A stretch of DNA of 64,000 nucleotides from Spartobacteria bacterium (lineage in GTDB: Bacteria > Verrucomicrobiota > Verrucomicrobiia > Chthoniobacterales > UBA10450): contig PNAA01000009.1 of NCBI GenBank assembly GCA_003169975.1, forward strand, positions 1-64,000, read 5' to 3'. Within the stretch, counting starts at the first letter, position 1; each line of letters opens with the position of its first letter. Below the pieces are notes generated by a model. That model saw only the letters and a list, made by a program, of their open reading frames with translations, did not search any database and had not been told where the DNA came from. The translations under genes and the position numbers were made by a program. Shown here piece after piece: positions 17,037 to 26,502 of the stretch.

Positions 17037-17948
17037 CTAGTCTAATACGAACTTGATGTTCACATCATAATAATCGTCGCCCAACCCCGAAGGCAAAGGA
17101 TCGACTTGTTTCACCCGCGCCGCAGCGGCAGAAACGGAGTCGTCGACCACGGCGTTCCCGGAAGATTTGGTGATTGAGTAATCAGAAATACGGCCGTCTT
17201 TGTGAATCCTTATCCGCAGAAGGACGGTAAGCGGCGCGCTATGCACAACGGAGACCGGCTGTATCCACTCGCTGTGGAAACGGTCCTGCAGCATGTTGCC
17301 GTACCACCCGAATTCCGAGGCGCCGCCCGCGCCCGCGCCTTTGCCCCCCGAACCGCCCTTGCCGGCGGCGGCCCCTTTGTTGACCGGCTCTTCCGATGAT
17401 TCTTCGTCGCCTTTGTCACTTTTTTCCTTGGCGAGAGCGGCCTTGGCGATGGCCTTTTTCTTTTCTAATGCCTTGGCCGCTGCCTCCGCTTCTTTGTCCG
17501 GGGTCGGCTTGGGTTTTGGTTTCGGCGTTGCTTTTTTCTTCGGCGTCGCGCTCGGTTTGGGCTTGGGCTTGGGAGTGGGTTTGGGAGTCGGACGCGGGGT
17601 TGGCTTAGGTGTCGGCTGGGGGGTCGGAGTGGGTTTCGGGGTGGGCGTGGGAGTCGGGGTCGCGGTCACCGCCGGAGTTGGAATTTCTATTTCGCTTTTG
17701 GCAGTCGGCGCAACCTCGGGCGTCGGCTCCTCCTGCGCCGGTTCGGGCGTTTCGACCGGCGCCGACTCCGGGGTCGCCGCCGGCGTTGCCGCCGCCGCCG
17801 CGATCGCCCCGGCGCCGCCTTCCATCCAGACGACGTCTTTCGGAACGCGCGCCGGCGTGCGGCTCCACCAAAGCAAACCGAGCAACACGACCACGTGGAT
17901 GAGTCCCACGATGGTGACGTTGCGCCAGAAACGCGCGTCGCGAGTCAT
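17037..17948 (-). CDS. tolA: TolA/TonB-like energy-transducing protein
   Basis: 303 residues: one N-terminal transmembrane anchor ([18 protein letters not shown]), a long Pro/Thr/Lys-rich periplasmic spacer (about 60-165, PTPKPTP units), an Ala/Lys helical stretch, and a C-terminal TonB-type domain ([36 protein letters not shown]). It sits between tolR and tolB, so the TolA role, coupling the TolQR proton motor to the outer membrane, is preferred over TonB. The spacer is a Pro/Thr/Lys repeat rather than the Ala-rich helix of enterobacteria. Confidence 0.88.
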   Translation of the reverse strand: MTRDARFWRNVTIVGLIHVVVLLGLLWWSRTPARVPKDVVWMEGGAGAIAAAAATPAATPESAPVETPEPAQEEPTPEVAPTAKSEIEIPTPAVTATPTPTPTPKPTPTPQPTPKPTPRPTPKPTPKPKPKPSATPKKKATPKPKPKPTPDKEAEAAAKALEKKKAIAKAALAKEKSDKGDEESSEEPVNKGAAAGKGGSGGKGAGAGGASEFGWYGNMLQDRFHSEWIQPVSVVHSAPLTVLLRIRIHKDGRISDYSITKSSGNAVVDDSVSAAAARVKQVDPLPSGLGDDYYDVNIKFVLD

Positions 17949-17950
17949 CG

Positions 17951-18367
17951 CTATTTCTGCTCTTCCTGCGTCGCGATTCCCACCTTGGTGATGCCGGCCT
18001 GTTGCAGCGCGTCCATCAGACTAACGAGTTTCTGGACCGGCAATTCGCGGTCGGGCCGAATGATCACGGCCACGTCGGGCGTCGCGCGTTTCAACTCGAC
18101 AAGCCGGCTCTCGAGGGTCGCGGCGTCCATTTGCTCCTCGTTCAGGCGGATGATGGAATCGCGATCGATCGAGATCGTTTGCACCGCCGCCGGGTTGATC
18201 GGCGCGTTGGTCGTCGCACTCGAAGGAATGATCAGGCTCTTGCTGTTCTCAAGCAGCGGCGTGGTGATCATGAAAATGATCAGGAGCACAAAGGCGAGAT
18301 CGAGGAGCGGCGTGATGTTGATCTCGGAGAGCGTCGTGAGGGAGGTGCGGTTGGAGTAGCGGCGCAT
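17951..18367 (-). CDS. tolR: Biopolymer transporter TolR/ExbD
   Basis: 138-residue inner-membrane subunit of the proton-driven Tol motor. A single transmembrane helix begins with [20 protein letters not shown], containing the family Asp (LLDLAFV) that takes part in proton conduction. The periplasmic domain carries [17 protein letters not shown] and [20 protein letters not shown]. It lies 2 bp before tolA and 73 bp after tolQ; that gap contains repeated GTTGGACGT words. Confidence 0.93.
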   Translation of the reverse strand: MRRYSNRTSLTTLSEINITPLLDLAFVLLIIFMITTPLLENSKSLIIPSSATTNAPINPAAVQTISIDRDSIIRLNEEQMDAATLESRLVELKRATPDVAVIIRPDRELPVQKLVSLMDALQQAGITKVGIATQEEQK

Positions 18368-18440
18368 CGCGTTCTTCAGTTGGACGTCGAGCGTTCGACG
18401 TTGCGCGTTGGACGTTTATTCTGGGAATCGGGGAAACGAT

Positions 18441-19208
18441 TCATCTTCGAAAATCGGACACGCGCCCGCCGTGCTCGACGTATTTGTGCTCGAATTCCGA
18501 GGCTAGCTCGGCGGCGAAGTTATCCATCTCCACAATCATCCCGCGGATGCTGGTGACGAGAAAGTTGTAGCCGAACATCGCGGGAATCGCGACGCAGAGC
18601 GCGGTCACGGTCGTGATGAGCGCGCCGGAAACGCCCGGCGCCATCGCGGCGAGATTGGCCGAGCCGGCCTCGGCCACGCCAGTAAAGGTATCCATCACGC
18701 CCCAGACCGTGCCTAACAATCCCAGGAACGGCGCGCCGCTCACCGCCGTCGCGAGCAGGATCATTTGCGACTCCAGCTTGAGCGCCGTCTCGCCGACCGC
18801 CCGCTCCATCGCCGCGGTGACCGCATGCATTTGCGCGGGCGTGATCTTGTCCGCGATCTCGAGCCGGGCCCGGAAAGTCTCGTCCAACTCCGCCGAGCCG
18901 AGGAGGTGAAAGGTCAGCTCTTCGCAACCGGCGCGATACACCTGGAAGACGGGCGAGCCCGGGAAGCGCACATTCGATTCAAACATACGCAACGGCTGCC
19001 GGTCCTGGCGAAAGGCGGCGAGAAAACGGTCGCTTTGCTTCCGCGCAAATTGAATCACCCGCATCTTCGTCACCATCACCGACCAGCTGAAGATCGAGCC
19101 GATGGCGAGAAGGAGAAGCACCATCTTCCCGGCGACGGTCGAGTGCTCGAAGGAGAAAACGAGCCCGCCAGCCGCCAGAAAATGCAGCGGAAAAATCAGT
19201 TCCGTCAT
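18441..19208 (-). CDS. tolQ: MotA/TolQ/ExbB proton channel protein
   Basis: 255 residues with three membrane spans: an N-terminal helix (VLLLLAIGSIFSWSVMVTKM) and two C-terminal helices, including ATAVSGAPFLGLLGTVWGVM and LITTVTALCVAIPAMFGYNF, the conserved GLLGTVWGVM and AxxTTxxGLxxAIP-like motifs of TolQ/ExbB. It opens the tolQRAB unit. The upstream side is a REP doublet at 19270-19370 and then lgt. Confidence 0.93.
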   Translation of the reverse strand: MTELIFPLHFLAAGGLVFSFEHSTVAGKMVLLLLAIGSIFSWSVMVTKMRVIQFARKQSDRFLAAFRQDRQPLRMFESNVRFPGSPVFQVYRAGCEELTFHLLGSAELDETFRARLEIADKITPAQMHAVTAAMERAVGETALKLESQMILLATAVSGAPFLGLLGTVWGVMDTFTGVAEAGSANLAAMAPGVSGALITTVTALCVAIPAMFGYNFLVTSIRGMIVEMDNFAAELASEFEHKYVEHGGRVSDFRR

Positions 19209-19269
19209 GCTGGGTTAGTAATAGCGGAAGTCGCGCGAAACGAAAGCGGCCAGATGGATGAAAACCTGT

Positions 19270-19370
19270 TGTAGCCGCTTCGCTGTGCGAAGCGCGGGGG
19301 ACGGTGTGCGTCGTACACCTGACCTGCATGCGACACGAATACCCGCGCCTCCCACAGGGAGGCGTCTACA
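19270..19370. repeat. REP-like doublet
   Basis: The left arm TGTAGCCGCTTCGCTGTGCG AAGCGCGG faces the inverted right arm CCTCCCACAGGGAGGCGTCTACA. The right arm enters lgt and supplies its TAG stop at 19366-19368. Confidence 0.82.
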
Positions 19371-20298
19371 ACGCGGCGTGTCGATTTCGAATTTTCCCGG
19401 CGATGATGAACGCAAGTCCAATCGCAATGAGAAAAAAGGAGAAGAATTGTCCGCGCGTAAATCCCGCGATCAACGACGCGTCCGGTTCGCGAAAATATTC
19501 TACCACGATCCGGAGGATCGCGTAGCAGACGAAGAACAGGCCGGTCAGGACGCCGTCCGGCTGGCGGGTCCGCGTGCGCACCAGCCAAAGGATGGTGAAG
19601 AGCAAGACTCCCTCGAGGAGCGCCTCGTAAATCTGCGACGGATGCCGCGGGGTGAGGATGGGGCGCAGCACCGCGCGCAGTTGCGGCTCGGCCTGCAGCC
19701 CGTGGACCAGCGCTTCCGGAGTCGTTAGGCGGGGATCGACCTGCTGCGCCGCGATCAGGGCGCGCTGCGCTTCCGCCGCGTTCTCCGGCTCGAGCAATTC
19801 CTTCGGGAAGAGCATCGCCCAGGGGACGGTCGTGACGCGGCCGTAGAGCTCGCCGTTGATGAAGTTCGCGCAGCGTCCGAAGAACAAACCGATCGGGGCC
19901 ACGACGACGAGATTGTCCCCGAGATTGGTCCACCGAAGTTTGTGTCGCCACGCATACCAAAAAGTGAACGCGATCAGGCCAAGCATCCCGCCGTGGCTCG
20001 ACATCCCGCCTTCCCAGACCCGCACGACGGAGAGCGGATCGCGCAGCATGTCGGGCCGATAAAAAAGGACGTAGCCGAGCCGGCCGCCGAGCATCACGCC
20101 AAAGAGCCCGCCCCAGGTGATGAAGTCGCCCACCTGTTCGACGGGCAGTTGGGTGTAGCCGCGTTGCGCGAGCACGCGCAGCAGCCAAAACCCGCAGGCG
20201 AAGGCCGCGACGTAGGCCATCCCGTACCAGCGCGGTCCGAAGTCGCCCCAAATGTGGAAGATGAACGGATCGAAATCGTGCAGGTAATAGGCAAACAT
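19366..20298 (-). CDS. lgt: Prolipoprotein diacylglyceryl transferase
   Basis: Inner-membrane enzyme that transfers diacylglycerol from phosphatidylglycerol to the lipobox Cys of prolipoproteins. Seven predicted spans with the Lgt landmarks GGMSSHGGMLG, the signature GLFFGRCANFINGELYGR (essential Arg and Asn), HPSQIYEALLEG, and a C-terminal REYFREPD-like stretch (VVEYFREPDASLIAG). It has 310 residues from ATG 20298 (MFAYYLHDFDPF). The 40-residue insertion EPENAAEAQRALIAAQQ before HPSQ is longer than in E. coli. The TAG stop derives from a REP arm, and a second REP doublet lies just upstream. Confidence 0.95.
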   Translation of the reverse strand: MFAYYLHDFDPFIFHIWGDFGPRWYGMAYVAAFACGFWLLRVLAQRGYTQLPVEQVGDFITWGGLFGVMLGGRLGYVLFYRPDMLRDPLSVVRVWEGGMSSHGGMLGLIAFTFWYAWRHKLRWTNLGDNLVVVAPIGLFFGRCANFINGELYGRVTTVPWAMLFPKELLEPENAAEAQRALIAAQQVDPRLTTPEALVHGLQAEPQLRAVLRPILTPRHPSQIYEALLEGVLLFTILWLVRTRTRQPDGVLTGLFFVCYAILRIVVEYFREPDASLIAGFTRGQFFSFFLIAIGLAFIIAGKIRNRHAAL

Positions 20299-20338
20299 CG
20301 GCCGCGCGACCTTCCGCGAGATTGGCGCGAGCGGCAAA

Positions 20339-20438
20339 TGTAGACGCTTCGCTGTGCGAAGCGCGGGAGTGGGGGAACGATCGCAGTTCCGACGAGAAAA
20401 GTAGCTTGGACCGCGCTGCGCCGAGCGAAGCGTCTACA
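20339..20438. repeat. REP-like doublet
   Basis: TGTAGACGCTTCGCTGTGCG AAGCGCGG facing CGAGCGAAGCGTCTACA. It fills the gap between uvrA and lgt. The TAG stop of uvrA (20434-20436) is the complement of the right-hand TCTACA. Confidence 0.85.
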
Positions 20439-23400
20439 ATGCCGCTTTTCGCTCGCGCGCGGCCAGCACGCCCCGGCCCAGCACCTCGCGCAGAAAGGGC
20501 GCCGTGCGGCTGAGCCGATTCTTCGCCACCTGCTCCGGCGTGCCGGTTGCGACAATTTCCCCGCCTAACGAACCCGCCTCCGGGCCGATATCGACCACGT
20601 AATCGGCTTCCGCGATCACACTCAGATTGTGCTCGATCACGATGACGGTGTTCCCGTCATCGACCAGCCGATGGAGGACATTGAGGAGCAGCTCCACGTC
20701 GGCCATGTGCAGTCCGATGGTCGGTTCCTCGAGCAAATAGAGGGTCGATTTGGGTTGCCGCATTTTGCGCAGCCGCTCGTTTTGGGCGCGGCCGACGCCG
20801 CGGGTCAATTTCGTCGCGAGCTTGAGGCGCTGCGCTTCGCCGCCGCTTAAGGTCGGACTCGGCTGCCCGAGTTTGAGATAACCCAGGCCGGTCTCAACCA
20901 GCAAGGCGAGCGGCCGCGCGATCTTCTGGTTCGCGGCAAAGAATTCCGCCGCCTGTCCGATCGTCATGTCCATCACGTCGCCGATGCTGCGCTCGCGGTA
21001 GAGCACCTCGAGGGTCTGCGGGTTGTAACGCCGGCCGCCGCAATCCTCACACGGAACGTAGCTGCTCGGGAGAAAACTCATTTCCAGCTTGAGCACGCCC
21101 TGGCCGCTGCACGTTTCGCAGCGCCCGCCTTCGGTGTTGAAGGAAAACCGGCTCGCCGTGTAACCGCGCACGCGGGCAACCGGGAGTTGCGCAAACAAGT
21201 TTCGGATTTCATCGAACACCTTGATGTAGGTCGCCGGCGTCGAGCGCGACGTCTTGCCGATCGGCGATTGATCGACTTCGTAAATCGCCTCGAGCGCGTC
21301 AACTCCATCGATCTGGGTAGCGCACGCGTCTCGCGTGCTGGTCGCGGCATCCTGCCGCGACGAACTTTTTCGGAAAGCCCGCGAAGGCGAGACGCGTGCG
21401 CTACCCAGAGCCTGCTGCACCGCCGGGAGCAGAACCGAACGCATCAAGCTCGATTTACCCGAACCCGAAATTCCAGTAATCACGGAAAGACGGCCGATCG
21501 GAAAACGCACGTCGACGTTTTTTAAGTTGTTCGCTTTCGCGCCGTGGATTTCCAGCCACCGCTCCACCTCGCCTAACAAGCGACGCGACTCGCGCACCGG
21601 ATGACACAGTGGCGTGCGCAGACAGCGGCCGGTCTGCGATGCCCCGCTCTTTTCGATCTCGCGCAGCGTCCCCTGCGCCACCACTTCGCCGCCATGCACG
21701 CCCGCGCCCGGGCCAAGATCGATGATGTGATCGGCGCGCCGCATCGTTTCCTCATCATGCTCAACGATGACGAGCGAATTCCCTTTGCGCTGGAGCGCGC
21801 TCAGCGTCTCAAGCAAGCGCATGTTGTCGCGTGAATGCAGGCCGATCGTGGGCTCATCGAGCACGTAGAGCACCCCGCGGAGATTGGAACCCAGCTGCGC
21901 CGCGAGCCGGATCCGCTGCGATTCGCCCCCGCTCAGAGTTTTCGCCGAACGCCCAAGCGCGAGATAGCCGAGCCCCACGTTTTCCATGAAGCGCAGGCGC
22001 TGCTCGATCTCCGGCACGAGATCGGCCGCGATCACTTTCTGCGTGCCGCGGAAGCGCAACCTGCCGATCAACCCGAGCGCTTCACCGGCCGATCGGGCGG
22101 CGAATTCATCGATCGTTTTTCCGTGCAACCGCACATGACGCGCGACCGGGTTCAGGCGCGAGCCGTGGCACGCCGGACAGACGACTGCTTCGCCCTCATC
22201 CACCGCATCGAACTGCCGCTCGGCCTGGAGCTCGTTCTCGAGCATCGACTCGCCCGTCTCCTCCTCGTTTTGCTGGAGTTTCTCGTTCCAGATTTCGCCG
22301 AAACCAGCGCACGCTTCACACCAGCCGTGGGGCGAGTTGAAGGAAAACAAACGCGGATCCAGCTCTTCAAACGCCCGCCCGCAACCCGGGCAGCTCATTT
22401 CCGTGCTCATCACTGAGAGCCGATTCTTCGCCTCGAGCAGATGCGCGGTGCCGCGACCGATTTCGAGCGCGCGCTGCACCAGATTGCGCGCCTTCAGGAT
22501 GCGCTTCGCATCGATCATCCCAACGACCGCGTCGATGGTGTGTTCCTTGAAGCGCTCCAGTTTGCGGAATTGCGCAACCGGGATGAGCGCGCGATCGACA
22601 TAGAGCGTGTCGAAACCCTGCCGCTCCGCCCAGCGCGCGACCTCGGTGTGAAAGCCTTTGCGCGCCTTGACCAGCGGCGCGAGCACCTTGAGCGGGCCGC
22701 GCCGCGCCGCGGTTTCCACCTGCCTAACGATTGCACCGAGGCTCTGTTTTTCGACCGGCAGATCGCAATCCGGGCAGAATTGCGTGCCGGCTTTGGCGAA
22801 AAGGAGCCGGAGAAAATGGTAAACCTCCGTGACCGTGGCGACGGTCGATTTGCCGCCGCCGCGCGTGACCCGTTGCTCGATCGCGACCGTCGGCGGGAGG
22901 CCTTCGATCAGGTCGACATCCGGTTTTTCGAGCTGCTCGACGAACTGCCGCGCGTAAGGCGACATGCTATCGAGAAACCGGCGCTGGCCTTCCGCGAAAA
23001 GGAGGTCGAACGCGACGGTCGATTTGCCCGAGCCGCTCAGGCCGGTGATGACGACCATCTGGTCGCGCGGGATGGCGAGCGAGATATTCTTAAGGTTGTG
23101 CTCGCGCGCGCCGTGGATGGCAATGGCGTGATGACGGCCGATGGTCCCGAATCGCGGCGGCGTTTCGGCCGCACGCGCGAGTTCGCCGTCGTCCTCGTCA
23201 TCCCGAGCGTAGCGCAGCGGAGCCGAGGGATCCCGCGGCGTTGCCTTCAAGGTTCCACGACGGGATCCCTCGACTCCGCTCGGGATGACGGTCTTAAGAA
23301 ATCTGCCGGTGTGAGAATTCGCAATCTTCGCCACCGCTTCCGGGGTCCCGGCGGCGACCAGTTGCCCGCCTTCCTCGCCGCCTTCCGGGCCGAGATCGAT

Positions 23401-26319
23401 GATCCAGTCGGCGCACTTGATGACCTCGAGGTTGTGCTCAATCACGACGATCGAATTTCCCGCCTCCACCAAACGCTGGAATAGCCTAACGAGAAGCGCA
23501 ACATCGTCGAAGTGCAGTCCGGTGGTTGGTTCGTCGAAGATGAAAAGATCTCCGGTTTCCGGTTTCCGGTTTCGGGTTTCGGCGAGATGCTTGACCAGTT
23601 TCAGTCGCTGCGATTCACCGCCGGAGAGCGTGTTCAAGGGCTGCCCAAGCCGGAGATAGCCGAGACCGACTTCCTCGAGGATGGCGAGTGGCTGCGCGAG
23701 CCGCTCCGACTCGCCGAGCGCGGTGAAAAATTTGACTGCTTCGCTCACCGTCAGTTCAAGGAGATCGTGAATCGAGCGGCCTTCCAGTTTTACTTTCAAC
23801 ACGTGCGGCTGGAAGCGCCGGCCTTCGCATTCCGCGCAGCGCACGTAGAGATCGCTCAGGAATTGCATTTCGATTTTCTCAAACCCGGTTCCCGCGCAAC
23901 GCTCGCAGCGCCCGCTGCCGGAGTTGAAGGAAAACGCGCTTGCCGTCAGGCCCTGCGCCATGGCTTCGGGCAGGCCGGCGAAAAGTTCGCGCACTCGATC
24001 GTAAACCCCGAGATAAAGAATCGGCGTCGAGCGTGGCGTGCGCGAGAGCAGCGCCTGGTCGACCATCACGATCTCTCCCACCCGATGCGCGCCGGTCACG
24101 CTCTTGCAGGCGCCGGCTTCGTCGCCCGCCAGGCCGCGGGCGCGGAACAGATTCCGGTAGAGCACTTCGTGAATGAGGGTCGACTTTCCGGAACCGGAAA
24201 CACCGGTCACGCAGGTGAAAACGCCTAACGGAACGTCGACATCGATGTTCTTGAGATTGTGCTCGGAGGCGCCTTTGATGCGGATCGCTTGGGCCGACGC
24301 ACGGCGGATTTCGGGAACCGGGATGCTCTTGCGGCCCGTTAGATATTCGGCGGTGAGTGAAGGCGTCTGGGTAGCGCACGCATCCGGCGTGCTGGTTGCC
24401 GCGTGCCGCGGCAACGAACTATTCTTGCGGGCCGGCTTTCCAGAAGATTCGGAACGTCTCTCTGCATTCGCAACGACAGGAAAAGTTCGCGAAGGCGGGA
24501 CGCCTTCGCCAGCACGCGAGACGCGTGCGTTACCCAGCATTTCCGCGAGCGAACCTTGAAAGACCAGCTCGCCGCCGCTTTCGCCGCGGCCGGGGCCGAT
24601 ATCGAGCAGATGATCGGCGGCACGAATGATCGCTTCCTCGTGCTCGACGACGAGCAGCGTGTTGCCCTTGTCCCGCAGGTCGTGCATCACCCGCACGAGC
24701 CGGCCGACATCGCGCGGATGCAAGCCCACGCTCGGCTCGTCCATCACGAAGAGGGTGTTGACGAGCGATGCGCCGAGGCAGGTTGTGAGGTTGACGCGCT
24801 GCACTTCACCGCCGCTCAAGGTGCGCGTCGAGCGATCGAGGGTGAGATAATTGACGCCGACCTCACAAAGGTAACGCAACCGCGCGACGATCTCGGCCCG
24901 GAGCATGACGGCCGCGGAGTCGTTAGGCGGAAGCGCCAGCGCGCTTAGAAATTCGCGCGCCTGCCCGATCGGCAAGGCGGCAAATTCCGGCAGAGTGAAG
25001 GCGACGTCGTCGTCCGTGACGAGCCGGTAATTGAGCGTCTCGGGTTGAAACCGTCCGCCATGACAGCTCGGGCAGGTGGTGTAGGCGCGGTAACGGCTGA
25101 GTAAAACCCGCACATGCATTTTGTAGGTCTTGCTCTCGAGCCATTTGAAAAACCCACGGACGCCGTACCAGCGATCGTTCTCGTAATCCTCCTCGCTGAA
25201 TCCGCCCGCGCCTTTCTCGCCGTTGATCACAAAATCCTGGTCGCACTTCGGCAATTCCTCGAACGGCAGATGGACGTCGATCTCTTCCCGGCCGCAGGCG
25301 CGAAGCAAATCCTTTTGCGATTCGCCCATCTCCTCGCCGCGGAAAACCCGCACCGCTCCCTGCGCGATGGAGAGTGAACGATCGGGAATGGCGCGATCGA
25401 GATCGAGCCCAATCGTGCGGCCAAAACCGCGGCACGCCGGGCAAGCGCCTAACGGATTGTTAAAACTGAAGAGGCCGGGCGTGGGCGGACGAATGTCGAG
25501 ATCGCAATGCGCGCAATGCCAGCCGGTGGAAAAAGGATGTTCCTGCTTCGTCTCGAGATCGACGAAGTTGATCTTGTCCTTCCCGAAGCGGAGCGCGGTC
25601 TCGAGCGACTCGACGAGGCGGATGCGGCCTTCTTCCGAAATCGTTAGGCGATCCTGGATCACCTGCACGCGCGCGCCGAGGCGGACTTTTTTATTTTCGG
25701 TGTCGGCCCGAACCACTTCGCCGTTCAGCCAGACGCGCAGGTAGCCTTGCTGTTGCAAAAAGGCGAAAAAATCGGCGGGCTCGGTCTTTGCCGGCACCGC
25801 GACCCAAAACGTGATCAGTCCCGCCTTACCCGGACTCTGCGCCATGATCTCGTCGGCGATCGACTTCGCCGTCTCCGGCCGAATCTCACGGCCGCAACTC
25901 GGGCAAAAGGCGCGTGCCACACGCGGCATGAGCAGCTTAAAGTAATCGTTGATTTCCGTCATCGTCCCGACGGTGGAGCGTGAGCTCTTGACCGGGTTCG
26001 ATTGCTCGATCGCGATCGCCGGCGGGATACCGCGAATTTCGTCGACCCGCGGCTTGTCCATCCGCTCGAGAAATTGCCGCGTGTAAGGGCTGAAAGTCTC
26101 GACGTAGCGACGCTGGCCTTCCGCGTAAATTGTGTCGAAAGCGAGGCTCGATTTGCCGCTCCCGCTCGGTCCGGTGACGACCGTCAACTGTCCGAGCGGC
26201 AGGTCGAGATCGATTCCCTTGAGGTTGTTTTGCCGCGCCCCGCGAATCTCAATGCAACCGGCCCGAACCGGTTCAACGGGGGCGGAGAGACGGGATTGAG
26301 CAGCGCTGGTGGAAGCCAC
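20434..26319 (-). CDS. uvrA: Double-length excinuclease ABC subunit UvrA
   Basis: DNA damage-recognition ATPase of nucleotide excision repair. Normal UvrA has about 940 residues and two ABC cassettes; this protein has about 1960 and four. Walker A motifs are GPSGSGKSS (DNA near 26160), GVSGSGKST (near 24190), GLSGSGKST (near 23035) and GISGSGKSS (near 21460). LSGGE signatures and zinc-finger Cys pairs (CPSCGREI, CAHCDLDI, CPACRGFG, CEACAGFG) occur in both halves. The fusion equals two UvrA copies joined near 23290, as known in Chlamydia. Three palindromic elements are inserted in frame at linkers. GTG at 26319 is proposed as start because the frame further upstream overlaps the divergent gene; the true start is uncertain, but conserved sequence (IEIRGARQNNLKGID) begins by 26260. 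The stop is in a REP arm. Confidence 0.93.
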   Translation of the reverse strand: MASTSAAQSRLSAPVEPVRAGCIEIRGARQNNLKGIDLDLPLGQLTVVTGPSGSGKSSLAFDTIYAEGQRRYVETFSPYTRQFLERMDKPRVDEIRGIPPAIAIEQSNPVKSSRSTVGTMTEINDYFKLLMPRVARAFCPSCGREIRPETAKSIADEIMAQSPGKAGLITFWVAVPAKTEPADFFAFLQQQGYLRVWLNGEVVRADTENKKVRLGARVQVIQDRLTISEEGRIRLVESLETALRFGKDKINFVDLETKQEHPFSTGWHCAHCDLDIRPPTPGLFSFNNPLGACPACRGFGRTIGLDLDRAIPDRSLSIAQGAVRVFRGEEMGESQKDLLRACGREEIDVHLPFEELPKCDQDFVINGEKGAGGFSEEDYENDRWYGVRGFFKWLESKTYKMHVRVLLSRYRAYTTCPSCHGGRFQPETLNYRLVTDDDVAFTLPEFAALPIGQAREFLSALALPPNDSAAVMLRAEIVARLRYLCEVGVNYLTLDRSTRTLSGGEVQRVNLTTCLGASLVNTLFVMDEPSVGLHPRDVGRLVRVMHDLRDKGNTLLVVEHEEAIIRAADHLLDIGPGRGESGGELVFQGSLAEMLGNARVSRAGEGVPPSRTFPVVANAERRSESSGKPARKNSSLPRHAATSTPDACATQTPSLTAEYLTGRKSIPVPEIRRASAQAIRIKGASEHNLKNIDVDVPLGVFTCVTGVSGSGKSTLIHEVLYRNLFRARGLAGDEAGACKSVTGAHRVGEIVMVDQALLSRTPRSTPILYLGVYDRVRELFAGLPEAMAQGLTASAFSFNSGSGRCERCAGTGFEKIEMQFLSDLYVRCAECEGRRFQPHVLKVKLEGRSIHDLLELTVSEAVKFFTALGESERLAQPLAILEEVGLGYLRLGQPLNTLSGGESQRLKLVKHLAETRNRKPETGDLFIFDEPTTGLHFDDVALLVRLFQRLVEAGNSIVVIEHNLEVIKCADWIIDLGPEGGEEGGQLVAAGTPEAVAKIANSHTGRFLKTVIPSGVEGSRRGTLKATPRDPSAPLRYARDDEDDGELARAAETPPRFGTIGRHHAIAIHGAREHNLKNISLAIPRDQMVVITGLSGSGKSTVAFDLLFAEGQRRFLDSMSPYARQFVEQLEKPDVDLIEGLPPTVAIEQRVTRGGGKSTVATVTEVYHFLRLLFAKAGTQFCPDCDLPVEKQSLGAIVRQVETAARRGPLKVLAPLVKARKGFHTEVARWAERQGFDTLYVDRALIPVAQFRKLERFKEHTIDAVVGMIDAKRILKARNLVQRALEIGRGTAHLLEAKNRLSVMSTEMSCPGCGRAFEELDPRLFSFNSPHGWCEACAGFGEIWNEKLQQNEEETGESMLENELQAERQFDAVDEGEAVVCPACHGSRLNPVARHVRLHGKTIDEFAARSAGEALGLIGRLRFRGTQKVIAADLVPEIEQRLRFMENVGLGYLALGRSAKTLSGGESQRIRLAAQLGSNLRGVLYVLDEPTIGLHSRDNMRLLETLSALQRKGNSLVIVEHDEETMRRADHIIDLGPGAGVHGGEVVAQGTLREIEKSGASQTGRCLRTPLCHPVRESRRLLGEVERWLEIHGAKANNLKNVDVRFPIGRLSVITGISGSGKSSLMRSVLLPAVQQALGSARVSPSRAFRKSSSRQDAATSTRDACATQIDGVDALEAIYEVDQSPIGKTSRSTPATYIKVFDEIRNLFAQLPVARVRGYTASRFSFNTEGGRCETCSGQGVLKLEMSFLPSSYVPCEDCGGRRYNPQTLEVLYRERSIGDVMDMTIGQAAEFFAANQKIARPLALLVETGLGYLKLGQPSPTLSGGEAQRLKLATKLTRGVGRAQNERLRKMRQPKSTLYLLEEPTIGLHMADVELLLNVLHRLVDDGNTVIVIEHNLSVIAEADYVVDIGPEAGSLGGEIVATGTPEQVAKNRLSRTAPFLREVLGRGVLAARERKAAL
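21313..21408. repeat. 96-bp palindromic element in frame inside uvrA
   Basis: Perfect inverted ends: CTGGGTAGCGCACGCGTCTC GC at the left and its complement at the right. On the coding strand it encodes a Ser/Arg/Ala-rich insert beginning GSARVSPSRAF and ending DACATQ. It lies between the fourth Walker A region and the conserved DALEAIYEVDQSPIGKT segment. Length 96 = 32 codons. Confidence 0.9.
23197..23289. repeat. 93-bp inverted repeat in frame inside uvrA
   Basis: GTCATCCCGAGCGTAGCGCA faces GACTCCGCTCGGGATGAC. It encodes VIPSGVEGSRRGTLKATPRD and so on at the junction between the two UvrA copies. Length 93 = 31 codons. It belongs to the family at 59625-59707, unlike the other two uvrA elements. 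Confidence 0.88.
24367..24537. repeat. 171-bp palindromic element in frame inside uvrA
   Basis: CTGGGTAGCGCACGC at the left and GCGTGCGTTACCCAG at the right, with an internal arm pair (GCGTGCTGG and CCAGCACGC). It encodes NARVSRAGEGVPPSRTF through DACATQ, between the first and second ABC cassettes of the first UvrA half. Length 171 = 57 codons. Same family as 21313-21408 and 14429-14583. Confidence 0.88.
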
Positions 26320-26502
26320 CGACGAGCATCGATTCTGCCGGCCGAAAGCGCAAACTTCGGACGAATAAGTGCCTAACGACGAGGGAGAAAACAACGCGAC
26401 CGCCCGCGGATGAAGCCTCGGGCCGGGGGGCCCAGCGCGGCGTCCGGCGGAACGTGACCTGCTTTTAACACCTCGCCGATTCCAGCCTGACGAATTCCAA
26501 AA

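Noticed and set aside
17293-17991. Plus-strand frame coding Gly/Val-rich repeats opposite tolA
   Set aside because: It is the complement of the Pro-Thr-Lys spacer of tolA and has no independent evidence of coding.
21313-21408. Repeats in the window as a CRISPR array
   Set aside because: No evenly spaced direct repeats with unique spacers occur; the repeats are isolated inverted elements.
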